A stretch of DNA of 64,000 bases from Vicugna pacos (GCF_048564905.1 NC_133020.1:16525501-16589500); one strand, 5' to 3'. Shown: positions 1-14,600, counted from the first letter of the stretch. The notes: generated from the sequence alone by a model not told the origin. Made by a program: numbers and translations.

Positions 1-370
1 AACAAATGGTTAAATCCATAAAATAGAATTCTATCCAGCCACGAAAAAGAATGAAGTAATTGTAATGAGTATAAACATAGAAAGATTCAAGATAAAGTGT
101 TCATTGGGGCTGGCAGGGGTAAAGCTCAGAGCAGTGTGTATACTACGCTACAACTTGTGGTGAATTTGTGTGTGTGGTGGGGGGTAAATAGGTTATATCT
201 GGGAAAGAGCAGAAAAAGTCAACAGTATTTTTCTCCAGGAAAAGGAAATGTGTGAGCAAGCAATCAGAGGTGGGAGCAGACACTCTTTTTTCATGCCTGT
301 ATTTTTTTATAACTTTTGAAGTTTATACCATGAGCATACACATCCTCAAAACATAGTAAATAACAATTTG
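1..370 (+). repeat. L1M-type 3' UTR fragment
   Basis: It follows the familiar old-L1 3' UTR text: initial match to the block about animals of the form 'atggaatact..cagcca', then the cagtgtgtat section and the final 'aacttttgaagtttataccatg' block. The left end is cut by the window. Confidence 0.55.
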
Positions 371-2544
371 AAAGAAGCAGCACATAAAGAAGAGAATCAC
401 AAACTGTGACAAGAGCATTGAAGCAACTAAACAAGTGGATGTCACAGAGGGTTAGGAGATTGGCTATTTTTAGATGGAACGATCATATAGTACGGCTTAA
501 TGTAGGCTCAGAGAAGCTAAGCATTTTGCCTAAAGTCACACAGCAACTATTAGAAAAAGGATTTGAATAAAGGTTAGTCTTACTGACTCCAGCATCGGTG
601 CTCTTCCCACTATAACCCTGCTGCTCTCAAGAGGGGACATAGCATTTTCTAAGGAAAAATTTATAGCATGTGGCCGGCCATACAAAGAACCAGTGTGACT
701 AGTAGGTTTCAGGAAGGCATTTGTGCATTCTGTACCTGTCACAGCCAGTAGCATTTAGATGCAGATAGTTGGTTACAAGTCATGCAGGGTCTTGCAAGTC
801 AAGAAAAATTAAAAATTACTTAAGCGAAAAATAGGAAGAACTAAGGGGAGAAAACCTGCTAGCTCTTGACTAGGGATCTACAGAGCACATTCTTGCCAAT
901 CCCTGGTGAGACATCATGTATTTAACAGTTTGGGTACACACTGGTGAGGGCAGCGCCGGGTCCCAGCAGCTGTTGTAGCTAAGAAGGCTGAAACTCTGAA
1001 GCAGTCTCAGCACCTATGACAAAACCTGGAATGTGTGCAGTGAAGTCACCGATCCTATGTCCAGGTGACCCAAGACACGGTCCATTGGAAGACAGGGAGG
1101 ACCTATTCTGGGGGAGCAAAGAAAGAAAACACACCTTTTAAGAGTAGATCTAAAAGAGGTGGCGGGGAAAGGAGAAAAGGCACATCAAGCAGGTAATCCA
1201 AAGCACAAATGGAGCAGCACAACGGCAGCCTGAGCTTCCAAGCCCAGAGCAACGGAACCAACTAACCCTCCGCCTGGGACGGACTCAGAGAAGCCCCGGC
1301 GAACACTCTCACGCACTGTCAAGGCCAAGCCAGCTCGCCAACGATCAGGCTCGACCGTTGAGTTGGAGGTGCAGACTGGCTTCCTTCTGTCTTGATCACT
1401 GTTTTCTAGTTATACAGGTAAAAGATAAAAAGTTCTCATTTTAAAAGGTTTGTTCTACAGAAAAACAGAAAGAAAGGGAAAGAGGAGGTTATTTATTCAA
1501 TCATTTTTGATACTGACAGACATTTGAATTGTTTCTAATTTTTCCTACTGTAGAAGTATAATGAGGTTCTTTGTGCATTCGTACAAACAATTCTTCAGAA
1601 TCTATTGCTAGCAGTGTATCAAGTCTGCAGACTGGCCAGGCCAAAAGCAGGAGGAGTGATGAGGTATGAGATACCATCAGTGTCTAGTCTGAGTCAGCAG
1701 GAAAAGTTCATGCCTGTCCTTGGCACCTGCCCAAGCAGGTATCTGGCCCACCCTGATCCGGGACCCCACAATTCGACCATCCTCTCACTGCCCCTCCCAA
1801 TAAACCTTATCCGGGGTGGATGTAATCCTTGTACACGGAAAACAGATCACCCTACATTATGGTCCTTTATCCAGAATACTCCCACACTTCTTTGCATTAA
1901 CTACAACCCAACTGGTTTTTAAAAAATGATGACCTCTCAAAATGAACTCACTGAAATTTCACATCTTCCAGCAGCACGTCAGCGATGGATTACGAACAGG
2001 GACCTCCAGATTGCCAATTCCACTGAATACTTGTCTCCCATTATGTTACCTTATGTCTCTTTAGCATCTCAGTCTTTGCGTGCTCCCTCCACCTTGAAAA
2101 TCACTTCTTCCTTCGCGCTCATCCCATCCCCTTCACGCTCCCTCCTGAGTGCCAGCACGGGAGTTTTCTCCCCTCCCCTTCATTTCCTTCCCATCTCAAT
2201 ATTAACACAGAAATGAAGACTTTATTATCATCAAAGTTTTGCCATGAGAGAAGATCATTACTAGCAAGGGAAACATCTGTCTTATACATGTTCCACGGTG
2301 AAGAAACGGAAAGACCGCCCAAGTAAAAACCCATCACTCTTCCAGGACAGAGCCAGGAATGAAAAGTCACCATGATCTTGAGGAGCCTGTGGTTCACTTC
2401 ATTTTTGCTCAATAAGGATATCGAGAAATAGGCCCTTTAACTCATATGTTCCTGGAGACTTTAAACTGATGGGCCCATTTGAAAGTACCCACTGACTCAG
2501 CATGTACAAAATGACATGTGAATACGGTATATCTATCTAAAATC

Positions 2545-3665
2545 TATAGGAAAAAATCATAGGACCTAGAACAACTAAAAGAATTTTGAGAAAGGAAAAC
2601 AAAGTTGGAGGACTATATGACCTGATTTCAAGACTTAGTATAAAATTACGCTGGAGTAGAAGTAAAAGAATAAGACATAAAAATAAACGGAACAAAAGAG
2701 AAAATGCAGAAATACACCTGCGTGTATAAGTTCACTGATTTTTAACAAAGGTATCAAGGAAATTCAATTTTAGAAAGGGTAGTTATTTCAATAAATGGTG
2801 CTGGAACAATTAGACATCTTTAAGAATTTTTTTAAATGACCTCAACCCATACCTCATACCATATACAAAAGTTAGATCATGATAGACCACAGACCCAAAT
2901 GCAAAATCTAAAACTATAAAATTTCAGGAAGAAAACATAAAGGCAATCTCTGTGATCTTGGACTAGGCAGTTTCTTAAAAAGTTAAACATTTACCTACCA
3001 TATGATCCAGCCATTCCACCTCCTAAGTATTTACTCAAGAGAAAAAGAAGGCCTCTCTCCACACTAAGATTTATATCCAAATGTTCGTAACAGCTTTATT
3101 TTTCATAGCCCAAAACTGGAAACTGTCTACATGCCCGTCAATAAGTGAATGGAGGGGGGAGGGTATAGCTCAAGTGGTGGACTGTGCAAGGTCCTGGGTT
3201 CAATCCCCAGTACCTCCTCCAAATAGAAATAAATGAATAAACCTAATTAAAAATAAATAAACAAGTGAATGGATAAACAAATTGTGGCACATCCATATAA
3301 CAAAACCTCAGCAATAAAAAGGAGTAACTGCTGATGCACATAACAATATGGATTAATCTCAAAATAATCATGCTGAGCAAAAGAAGCCAGAAAAAAAGAG
3401 TACATATTTAAAGACTCTGTTAAACTAGGATGGCAGAAGGTAGATCAGGGGCCCCTGGAGTGGAAGAGTCTTGGATGACAGAGAGGAGAGAGGGAGGAAT
3501 TACAAAAATGCATGAAGATTATATAGTGATATATTCACTCAAGTGATATCTTGATTGAGGTGACAGTTTCACAGGTATATCCACTACATCAAAACTTAGC
3601 CAGCTTAACTCTTTAAATATACTCAGTTTATTGTGTGTCAGTTGTACCTCAGTAAAACCAGTTTG
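2545..3665 (+). repeat. L1M LINE, 3' end of ORF2 plus 3' UTR
   Basis: The start resembles the ORF2 3' portion (the gactatatgacctgatttcaa block and ttcaataaatggtgctgg). The 3' UTR follows, with the aataaaaaggagtaactgctg block and a terminal tgtacctcagtaaaa. It is 5' truncated and diverged, and interrupted at about 3157-3262 by a Vic-1 SINE. Lineage is old L1M; the subfamily was not determined. Confidence 0.75.
3157..3262 (+). repeat. Camelid Vic-1 type tRNA-derived SINE
   Basis: A tRNA-like head with box A (tatagctcaagtgg) and box B (ggttcaatcccc) is followed by an A-rich tail of aaataaa units. An 11-bp target site duplication, aagtgaatgga, flanks it at 3143-3153 and 3263-3273. It is nested in the L1 3' UTR, so it is younger than that L1. 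This SINE type is diagnostic of camelids. Confidence 0.88.
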
Positions 3666-5249
3666 AGGGGCAGTGACAAAGGAAGCTGTCACAGTAAGTA
3701 AGCTAGGTGACCAACCACTGTGGCTTTTTGTGTTAAAAGTGGAGATGGAGAGAAGTGATGAGATTTAGAACACACTTCTGTGGTAGAGATGAGAAAATGT
3801 GCTGATGCACTAGTGAGTGGGGGAAAAAAGTAAGATAACAGAAAGCTCTTCAGTTTGGAACCTGAACAACCAAGTGGATGGCAGGGCCATTTCCTGAGAC
3901 GCAGAAGACTTGGGAGCAGGGACGCACAAGAGAACACTCATCCCGTCACTGCTTGTGACGGTGGGGGCACAAAGGCAAACTGGGCGTCCGCGCGAAGGGA
4001 GCGGGTACATAAACGGGGACTCAGCAGCAGTCAAAGGATGAATTATGTGTACGCGGCGCAATGAGGATGGACCTCAAAAGCATGCTGCTAGTGGAAAAAG
4101 TAGTGTGATGAGATACATGGAGAAAACATTTAATTAAACATGAAACAAATAAAGAAGAAAACTACGTATTTTTTAAGGGTACAAATGAGCTCAAGGACTG
4201 TCTCAAATATCAAAATAAACTCCTGTGGAGGGAAGAGGAATGAAGGGGGGATCCAGGAAGAAGGGGAAGGTGAACAGAACTGGACAGAGGTATATATGGA
4301 CTGACGGAGATGGTCTGAGGAACTCTGATTACTGTACCTGTGGTCCAAAAACTATTTACTAAAGTACAGTAATATAGCAAAATAACAAAATGGACGAGAG
4401 TCCAGGTTTTTGCTATATTACAGGGATTACACAATTTTACTGTTTTCACTTTTCTTACTGACCCTCAGACACCTCATAGCTGTGACCCCTATGGAGGTCT
4501 TCCCCCTCTGGATTTTCTTCATCCTCATTTGGTTACTGGTCTCTTACTATCTTTTAAAAATGTCTTATTCTAAACACGGCATGTCCTGGATAAGCTTACT
4601 GCATAACGTTCATGCAGCTGTGGGATCACAGCTGTGGGGTGCGAGTGCTGATAGAGAAATTCCAGTTTCTATATCTAGGTGAAGTAGGCCCTTTGCCTTT
4701 TTAGAGCCAGTGACTGAATGCTCACATGAATAGGGTTAAGGGGAGATTAGGATATACTGCGTTTCTTGCTCTTAATTCCTCTAATTAATTTGTGGGCTAA
4801 CAGAAACAACTAGGATAAGAATTTTTAAATGTTTTTTTTATTTATCCTTTCATGTATTTAATATTCACTGATGCAAGCACTATGTTAGGAGTCTGGAATA
4901 CAAGGGTGGCTAAGACACAGCCCACGTCCTAAAAATACTACAAAAGAGAAAGACAAGGCAACATCACAACCCAGTGTCGTCGACAGAGCAGAATTACAGT
5001 CTCCTTCATCACTCCCTCCTGGACCTTTAAACAACACCTTCCCTCCTTATCTGTGTCCAAACCCTACTAAAGAGAAATAATAACGGTTTTCTCGTTTTTG
5101 AGGCATTTGCGCCTAAAATAATTTGGGGGTCAATCACATAAGCTGCCTCCGTTCATTTTTCTCTACAAAAATGCCTACCAGACTGACCACTGTTGTGAAA
5201 TTAAAATGCAAATCACATTCGTCCCTTGGAAAAGGCAGTCACGGGTTGG

Positions 5250-5255
5250 TTTATT
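5250..5255 (-). promoter_or_regulatory. KLRG1: Candidate KLRG1 poly(A) signal
   Basis: AATAAA on the minus strand about 620 bp past the KLRG1 stop codon. The position suits a 3' UTR of moderate length, but another AATAAA lies near 4846, so the true cleavage site is unsettled. Confidence 0.35.
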
Positions 5256-5870
5256 CAGCCCCGCCTACGCACTCTCAGAGGAAAATTAAATCTTTCTGAG
5301 AGTCAAGGCACTTATTTAAGTGTGAAGCGCTGAGAATCAAAGCACCACTTTACTCTCATCTGCTTTCCACAACCTGTTTCTTCACCATCGGCATCATTCT
5401 TCAGAACAAAGCTTCATCTGCAAAGGACCACTATTTGAATCAAAATATACTGTCAGGGTGAAGTAGCACGTCCACCCACTACCACACATACAAACCCTCC
5501 AGTCCACTGGCCTTGGTACATGTCTGCACAGATTTCATCAGCTCAGAAAATAACAGGAAAAAAGCACATTTTTGGCAGAGATGATGGGGACGCAGGAGGC
5601 AGGGGTAGTCGCCAGAGTGAGAAATACTAAAAACAAACCTTCTCTGTTTCACAAATTTGCCTACATCCAGTCTGCGAACTGTTAAGATAATATCTAAGTA
5701 CTCTCAAAGAGAGCCCAGCAGTATACCATCAACCCAGGGAGGCTGTACTCATCTTACATCTAACGCGCATCGTAGCCAGGGAGCTTGCACAAGCCATGAG
5801 TCATGGGTAGCCCGACACCCAGGGGCCAGCTCCCTCTTTGTAGGGAGTCATATGACAGCCTGACCAGTCA

Positions 5871-5982
5871 TCACAGCCTGACCTTCTGACAGATCCACGG
5901 TAAAGGAACTTCACAGCTAGAGGCTTGGAGATACTCTTTGCTGATGGTCCCACACTTCTGTACTAAGCTGTTTGAAAGAATT
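5871..5982 (-). CDS. KLRG1: KLRG1 coding exon 5: end of lectin domain and stop
   Basis: The acceptor is TTCTTACAG. It encodes residues 151-187, with the conserved [10 protein letters not shown] block and WIC (Trp180 to Cys182), and ends KVRL then TGA at 5873-5871. A second in-frame TGA follows at once. The tail is shorter than the human form that ends near DQALF, and similar in length to mouse (both from memory). Confidence 0.92.
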
Positions 5983-8900
5983 CTGTAAGAAACGAGAAAA
6001 ATCAATCACTCACGGTGACATGCAGAGTAAAGGAGTTATAAGGCATGAAGGGATAAAACATAAGCAAATTCTCTCCCCTATTCAGACCCCAATTCACCCA
6101 GTTCCTGAAACAGCAGAATAAAAATTGCTCATTATCCTCTTCAAATGTCATCCTTTGATGTTTTGGGGTTTGGGGGTTTGGGTTTCCTTCCTTGTTCCCT
6201 GTCTCCTTTCCTCACCCTTTCCTCGCCCTCCATCTGCTATCCTTGATCTACTGCCCCAACCACATCATTTCTCTTCCCTTTTCTTTTTCCTTCTCTCTCT
6301 CACTTTTTCCCCCCACTCTTTTGAAGCTCCTCACCTTGAGGTATTTAGGGCTGATCCATCTTCCCATCTCCAGCCAGAATTATTTCTCAGACCAATCCAG
6401 TAAAAGTCCTGAGTGAGGAAATCTGGGAGCTGGAACTAAGGGAGAGGTCAAAGAAGGCGACAAAAGGTAAGAAAAATGCAGAAAGTCAAAGAAGAGATTT
6501 GGTGTCACGGTCAAGCCTTTATTCCTTACACCCTCTCTCATCACCATTATTATGGACTGAATGTTTGTGTCCCCCCAGAATTCATGTGTTGAAGCTCTGA
6601 CACCACAATGTGATGGTATTTTAGAGGCAGAGCCTTTGGGAAGTAAGGAGGTTCGGATGACATCATGAGGGTGGGGCCCTCATGACTGATGGGGTTAGCA
6701 TCCTTATAAGAGAACAGAGCTCAGTCTCTCTCCACCACCATCATGAGGACAGAACAAGAGGGCTGCTATCTGCAAGCCAGGAAGACGTTTCTCACCAGAA
6801 ACCAAATCTGCAGCATCTTGACCTTGGACTTTTCAGCTCCCAGAACTAGAAGACACAAACGCCTGTGGTTTAACCCCTCCGCCCCCCATAGTCTACAGCA
6901 GCCGAAGCTGAGTAAAATTACCACCAACTCGAAATCACTCTCTCTCTTACACTCTGATTCTAGAGATTTGTTGTTTGCAGAGCGGAGCTCTTCCTAGAAC
7001 TGAACTTTATGGCTATAACTGCATTCTTATAATGTGACAGATAAGATACATATTACATCTCTGTCTTCCATTGCAACTTTCTCGTTGATTGAATGGAGCA
7101 CCAGGTAGGTATCTCTTGTTTTGAAAGAAAAAGGCTACCCACTGCTGTGGAAGCAGTCATCTTCCTTATTATCATTTAATACATAAATTGTTATTCAGCT
7201 CATAGCAATATACTTGGGTTTTTTTCCCACTAAACTTCCATTTTCCAAACCCTCATAAGTCTTGCGTATGACAAGAAAAAAAAAAGGTTAAGGAAACAAG
7301 CTTAAGGTAAAGTTAAGTTGGCTACACCATTTATATGCCCCATGCTCCCCACTAGAACAGGAATAAAAGATTCTTTGTTCTGTACAGTCTGACAGTCAAA
7401 TAAAGGCATTTATATCCTAAGGGAATTGTCTCTATAAATAAAAATGTAATAAAATAAAAGATAAATCCCAGAAGATTAATTTTGTTATCAGATTTGGTGT
7501 TAGGATAATAAATATATTTTGCAACAAATAAACTATCACCTTGGATCTGAAAATTGGTTTTGTTAGAATTTCACTGTGATGTTGAATTTTCAATGTGATG
7601 TTAATGTTGACAAGTGTTGTGTTTGTTCACAAGCAAGAAGGATAAAATTATAAGTCTGAAGACCAAAAAACTAATGAACAGTTACTTATAAAATAAGAAA
7701 CTCAATGTGCTTATATCTGCTTTATAGAGTATGAGTGAATATTCAAAGGTATTCATACATGTCTTAACAGATACCAAAGTTTCTGGGATACATGTAGCGT
7801 TCCTGGACATCAGTAACTGATGATTCTGTGTCCAGAAGATACTGTTTGTATAATTGATAACTGCCCAGCCTCTTCTTTTTACTTTACTTCTTATTCTAAT
7901 TCTCTGAAGTCTCTGCAAATCCCTTATGAAAGAAAATGGAAAATTAGTAAGAAACCATTAAAAGTATTTTTCTGTTCCTTCTGTTTTGTTCCCAGGAATC
8001 TTGTGTTTTAGTGTTTTTTGTTTGGTTGCTTAGCTGGTTTGGTTTTCTCTGAGTTAAGAGTTTAATCTGATAGATGTTATTAAAAAAAAAAAAAACCTTA
8101 ACTTGTTTCCATGATTATATATTTCCAGACTGTTCATTTGTCTCAAGCCTCCTTCCCACATGGATGCTTTGAAATAATCTGCCATTTCCTCTGGCAGTGG
8201 CTACCACACAGAGTGTCAAACTCTCAAATGCAAGGAATTTGCTTTGATTCCTCTCCTCCTTTCATAACTTCTCTCCTTCAGAACAGAAGCTCAAAAAAGG
8301 GCAGTGACATAGGGTATTTCACAGTAACTTAGCAGTAGGACTTGGACTAGAACCCAAGGCCTTGGCATGTCCTCTACTGAGATGGTCCATCTGTCTGTAA
8401 CTCACTTCTCTCTTCAAACTGTACCATCTTAGGCCTGAAAATTTTGTGAGATTCCTAGGATGTGCCAAGAAACATGCACATTCAGCAAGATAAGGGACTG
8501 TACGTTCTCTTTGATAAAACAGGCCAAGATGACAGTGTAAGCATGTAACATTAAATTCCAGTATTAGTCATTTCCATGGGATCCTGACGTTGCCACAAAA
8601 ACTGGCTGATGAAGGATGTTTATTAAAGCTAATGCATCTCGTTTCTCGTTATACCCAAGGTCAGGTATCCTAAAACCAGGGTTAGAAGAGGGAGATCCAA
8701 GATGGCAGAATATTCTTGGATTTCCTTTGAGCAATCTGAAAAACCTCCTCAAGAGATTTTTGTGACATCAAAGAAAATTACTTCCTTCTGCAAGTTGCAG
8801 GGAAAAAAAATTTAACTTCCTGATTTTGTTCCAAAGTTACATATTTTTAGCCATTTAAACATATCAATATCTTCTAACGACAGCTTACATAGTTGAATAC

Positions 8901-11568
8901 CTTTGGAAGAAAATATTGATTTTTTTATCCAGGAACTACAAAGGAAGTAGTGAAATCTCAACTCACGAGGAGCACCAGATGTCCCATTTTATGTCATCAT
9001 TTTTATTCCACTCCAGGAAGATCGTTGCTCGAGAGTAAGAATTCAAGGACTCATCTCAGAAATATGTCTCTGGACTAAATGCCTTCACCTACTTGGAGAC
9101 TTTCACCAGCACGAATAAAGAGCTGCTCTTCAAAAGTCCAGAAGGCACAAAGCCTCTTTGAACTCTCAGTAAAGATAGTAGAGGAGACTGTCTTCGTCCG
9201 TTCAGACTGCTGTAACAGATCACCATGGATGGAGTGACTGGAACAACAGACATTTATTTCTCAAAGTTCTGGAGGCTGGAAGTACAAGATCAAGGTGCCA
9301 GCGGATGTGGTGTCTGGCGAGCGGCTGCTTCCTGGTTTGCAGACGCCCGGCTCCTGGTTGTATCGTCACACGGTGGAGAGCAGAGAGGGCCATGCTTTCT
9401 CATGTCTCTTCTTGTAAGGACCCTAATCCCAGCATAAAGCACCCCATTCTCGTGACCTCATCCCTCCCAAAGGCCTCATCTCCAAATACCACCTCACTGA
9501 GGATGACGGCATGAATTTTGGAGGGACGCAACATACAGTACACAACAGAGATAGAACAAGTCTTTCATGCTATTTCCCATTTTTCAGAAAAACCTCTACT
9601 TATTCTTCATTGGATTTCAATTTTAGCTTCCACTGAAGACACATGGTTGTAGAGGCTTTTGGATGAAGCATTTGAAAAATCAGTTCAGCCTGTTTATCAA
9701 CACTTCCTTCCCCAGTAATCTATGTCTTATGATAGCTTTGTTCTCTCGGGTAGAGTACCCTGAACACCACTATGTCTTACATCTGTATCGCACTTTAAGG
9801 TTTGCAAAATCCCTGTGCGCTCATTCCTAATTTCATCTGAAATGCTGGGTATACCGTATGGCGTTAGGAAAACAGAACAGAAACAATCTACCCGAGTCTG
9901 CCACTCATTCTCTCCCCGCCACCAGAAAGTAAACAAACTGCTTCATCTGCCTGAGCCTCAGTTTCCTTATGACAATTTTGCTTAGATATTCTCCAGGACT
10001 GTTTTCCAGTAATAAAATTATTGCCAACCCTGAAAAGTCGGCAAATATTGTCATCCCCTCTTTATAGATGAGGAAACAGGCTCACATGGGTGAAGGGGCT
10101 TACCCAAGGCTCCTTATTGAGTAAGAATACAAGTTTTCTCCCCCAGAGCTAAGCTCTTGCATTCCATCAGGCTCACCCTTTACAGGAGTAAACAAGATCA
10201 CACTGTGCCCTGATTAACACTTTCCTTTTTCACACAGAATAAAATCTATAATCCCTGCTAGGTATTACAAGGTCTTACATGACCTAGCCCTTGCCAACCA
10301 ACTATTTACTTACTACAGTCGGCCATGTGAGCCTTCTTCCTGCTCTTTTAACACGGCAAGGTCAGTGTTTTTACAATGCTTTCCCCTTTGCCTATACCCT
10401 TCCCCTAGACTTTCACATGGCTACCCTCTGGGTCTAGGTCTCAGCTCAAACGCTACCTCCTTCGAGAGACCTTGCTTAACCGGACAATCTAAAGTAGTAC
10501 CTTTAGTTCTTCCTCTAACATAATGCACCGTTTCACTTTCTTCAAAGCACAGATCACTATGTTTATCCGTTTACTTGTTTGCTGTCTATCTTTCCTCTGA
10601 CTAAAATGTAAACACCATAAAGGCAAGAACACATCTGACCACTGTACCTCTAGCACCTAAAAAAAAATGACATTATGTTCAAAAATATTTATAGAATTGA
10701 GGAATGTAGAGCCAATTATTACGCAGCAAGAGATTAAACCTTTTTGAACACAAACTCCGCATCCTCCACTCCCATCAAGTACTTAATTGTGTACGTTGTG
10801 GGTAGGAGTGGACTGAAGAGCACAAAGGAAGGGTAGGATGGATAAATGACATCCTAATTTTCAGAAATCTATCATGCATTTCTTAAACAATTTGCCTATA
10901 ATGATTATTTAAATTAGGAAAAAATGAATTTTTCCTCATTCTTCCACCTCTGGCATTATAAGCAAAACTGTCCACTTCTTTGTTCTCCTCATTTCAAGGG
11001 GAAGGAATGACAGCGAATGAGGCACAGAAATGAGTGAGGACTTGCTCAAAAACCTCAATTAGAAGAGCTGGGATTAGATAATACTCACTAATAAACCCCT
11101 GTCCTGCACTTAACTCCCAAGACCCACACAGTTCCACATCACGTGGTCACACCAGGTTACTACTTCTCACTGGTGAGGCTGGACAGTGCAAAATCTTACC
11201 ATATCACTTTCTCTTGAAGACTGTCCCACTTGAAAGAAGCCTTTAAAACTGGAGTGCAATTATCTATGTTCTATATAGTCATGGACTGTGTGTGTGTGTG
11301 TGTGTGTGCGTGACTGTAGAAGCAACATAAAAGTATAAGCAAAAGTGTTTACTGGCAAAGGTGTTAGCTTAGAACTCTTAGCCTCCAGAGATGGTGTGAA
11401 CTAGAGCAATAAGGTGTCATGTCACTTTAGAATTAGTAATGGTTGGTTATATTTTAGAGAGGAAAAAATGTAAAACCTAAAAGCAAGACGAAGACAGAAA
11501 CCAAGCAAATGAAATCAGATACATTTTTTCTTTCCTTTTTCTTTTCTTTTTAAGGTCCTTATTCATGC

Positions 11569-11602
<34 letters not shown>

Positions 11603-14600
11603 TTTGCAGGTAATATTTTAAAATTCTAATTAAAATATTATTAAGGTATAGAACATACTCCTTAAACTTCCAAAATTTACATGGTTTATGGGATGTATCT
11701 AAGTTATGTGGAGATATACTAATGTGGAAATACACTAATAATAGATCAAAGCTACTGGTGATATCTTTTTTTTTTACTTTTTTTTATTTAAGTATAGCCA
11801 GTTTATGGTCATATCCTTGATCAGCTAAGTTAATTTTAGGGACTATGTCCTAAAGAAATAACCTCACAAAAAAAATTCATATAAATATGCTTATAGCTGC
11901 AGAAAAATTGGAAATAAGTAAAATTTTATCTAGGAATATGAAAACAGTTAGCCAATAATAGAATAACGGAGTTTTTAAAGACAAGCATCTATAATAATTT
12001 AATGTTTGGAAAAAACAGGAATAAAACAATACTGTGTGATAAAAGCAAAAAGTAAATACAGGGTGTCCAAAAAGCCTAGAAACAGAGGATAAATGTATTT
12101 TCAAATTGTACATCTATTTTCAAATAATATCATTTACATGTTTTTCTTCAACCTCCAGACACCTTTTCAGGTGAAGTATTTAAAACAATAGATGTAGTTT
12201 TTAATTAGGAAAAAAGTACAATACATAGCACCCCTAAAATCTAAAGTAGATCAGACCTACTACTTTAAATTTAGAGATATTTCACCTGAAAACATATCTG
12301 GAAGTTGAGTAAAAACACACTGAGCATATTACTTGAAAATGTAAGTAACATACTGTTTAAAAATAAGTTTATCATATGTTTCCAGACTTTTCAGATATCC
12401 TGTAGTAAGTAAACATTGATTATTATCATATAAAAACATGCAAATATTACTCAGCCATAAAAAATAATGAAACAATGTCATTTGCAGCAACACGTACTGA
12501 TTCTCAAATCAATAAAATCTCAGTATGAAAGAAAAAAAAATAGTGAAACACTGCCCATCAGCAGATGAATGGATAAACAAAATGTGGTCTATCCATATAA
12601 TGGAATATTATTCAGCCATAAAAAGGAATAAAATTCTGATACCTGTTACAGCACAGATTAACTCTGAAAACATGCTAAGTGAAATAAGCCAGGTACAGGC
12701 AAATTCAGAGAGACAAAAAGTAGAACAGTGGTCACTAGGGGCCAAGGGGAAGGAGAAATGGGGAGTTACTGTTTAATGGGTACAGCATTTCAGTTTGGGA
12801 TGATAAAAAAGTCCTGGAGCTGAATAGTGGTCATGATTGTGTCACTGAAACTCGGACTCCAAGCCCTGCCTACTGAATTGAGACCCAAGGATAGACTTTT
12901 GAGTGAAGTAGAAAAGGCAGCTGTATTTCTTTGCCAGGCAAAGGATGTAATAGTGGAGTAATGCCTCCAAGACTGTAAACCTGCTGGGGAGAGAAGGAAG
13001 GGGGTTTTATAGTAAGAGTTCAAGGGGCAGAGCTAGTTTTCATTAAGATTCCAACTGTTGTAAAGTTATTCTTGTTTTTGCAGATGCAGTGGTCCCCTTC
13101 TCTCTGGTGGGTATGAAATTCACCTCCAGCTCTGGGACTTTTATAATACTCTTATGCCTAGAACAAAGGATGCTAGGAAGGGGGCCTATGGAAAAGAGCT
13201 CTAGAGAAAAACGTGTGCAGTTTAAACTCAGGTTGAAAAGTGCTTGTAGCATTTTAGGCACCCTGAGACCTGGGACCTCCTGCTGCAGGCTGGGACCTGC
13301 ACCTCAAGCAACAAAATACAAAGAAACCACAAAGGGCTAAAAATAATTCTGACATGCACAGTTAGGGCAAATTATGAAAAATAAGATGTACAAAACACCC
13401 AGCTGCCCTTTCTGAGGTGTCAGGAGCAAAAGGAGGGCACTGAGCATGATCCCCACATGCAGCACCATGAGTGGGTGGGGCAGACCACCCAAACCCTCCT
13501 CCTCTTCAGATTAACCCTGGTCAGCGAGGGCATGAGAAAAGCCATTTTACCTATTATAAATTAAGCAGTTACAAATACCATATGGTCATCAATGACAACA
13601 GGGTCCTGCTCAGTTACGGTTGCATAGTGATGTGAATGTACTTAATGGCACTTAATTGTATTCTTGAAAATGGTTAAAATACTAAGTTTTAGGTTATTCA
13701 TGTTTTACCACAATTTTTTTAAGTTAAAAAAAAAAGCTAGTGAGAGATATCCTAACCTACCTACCAAACATGCTTTGGGGTGAAGTTCCTACTGGATGCT
13801 TGATTGGTTTATAAAGGAAGGGTAACAAAATACACACACATTACCAGACTATCAAGACCTCCAGAACAACAGTTCTCCTGCCATCTACCCTGTTTCCAGC
13901 CATTTCATTCAGTCTTCTGACATATCATTTCAGATGTCCTCATAAGGGAACTACTCAATTCAACAAATCATAATTTACTTTGTGATACAAATTTTACTGA
14001 AATTTCATGTCTTAGGAGACAGAAGAGAACAAAAGTTACTTTGACTCTGGGCTTTATTTTGAGTTTTAAGGAGAATTACTTAAAGTGGAAGAGAAGAAAA
14101 ACTAAAATTAAGTGATTCCTATTATGTTAAAGGAAATTTCACATAGATCTTCTCATTTAATATTCATAACAATTCTGGAAAATTTTTCCTCCACTTGGTA
14201 CATGATAAAATGGAGAACCAACGAGGTTAAGAAAACTTGCTGAAGTTCACACGTCTACTAAGCAATTTAGTAACAACAATCTCATGACTGTATGAAGAAC
14301 ACTAAGCCCTTTCCATTACCTGATTCTACTTTAAATTATGGGGAAAAGTGACCATGTTACCATAGTGTTTGTATGGAAGAATCCAGAGAAGAAAACCTTG
14401 GATGTAATTAGATGTAAACCCTAAATACAAGAAAAGCCAATATTGAAATTTCAGGGAGAAGATACGGACAATCCCAAAGGCATAAACTCTCACAGGGAAG
14501 CTGGTTCAAGTTGAATGAGAGGTTGGAAAGCAATAAAGTCTGATAATATAATCTCAAATTATGATAATGAGGAAGAAAGATATAACATAATCTCAAATTA

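Larger units (their letters stand above)
1..5870. other. 3' flank of KLRG1, repeat-bearing, no gene seen
   Basis: No coding exon was recognised. It holds an L1 3' UTR-like segment (about 1-370), a MIR-like piece (about 505-600), a longer L1 3' end (about 2545-3665) with a nested Vic-1 SINE, another probable L1 tail (about 4020-4390) and a short L2-like piece (about 4855-4930). The part nearest KLRG1, about 5250-5870, is presumably its 3' UTR. Stretch 730-2540 shows nothing I can name; the open frames there (up to 105 codons) have no recognisable domain. Confidence 0.6.

Noticed and set aside
1605-2412. Open frames of about 100 codons in the KLRG1 3' flank
   Set aside because: No similarity to a known family, no splice context and composition like the flanking non-coding DNA.
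3157-3230. tRNA-like sequences here, at 14761 and at 38183
   Set aside because: They have pol III boxes but lack a tRNA fold and end in A-rich tails with target duplications, so they are SINEs, not tRNA genes.
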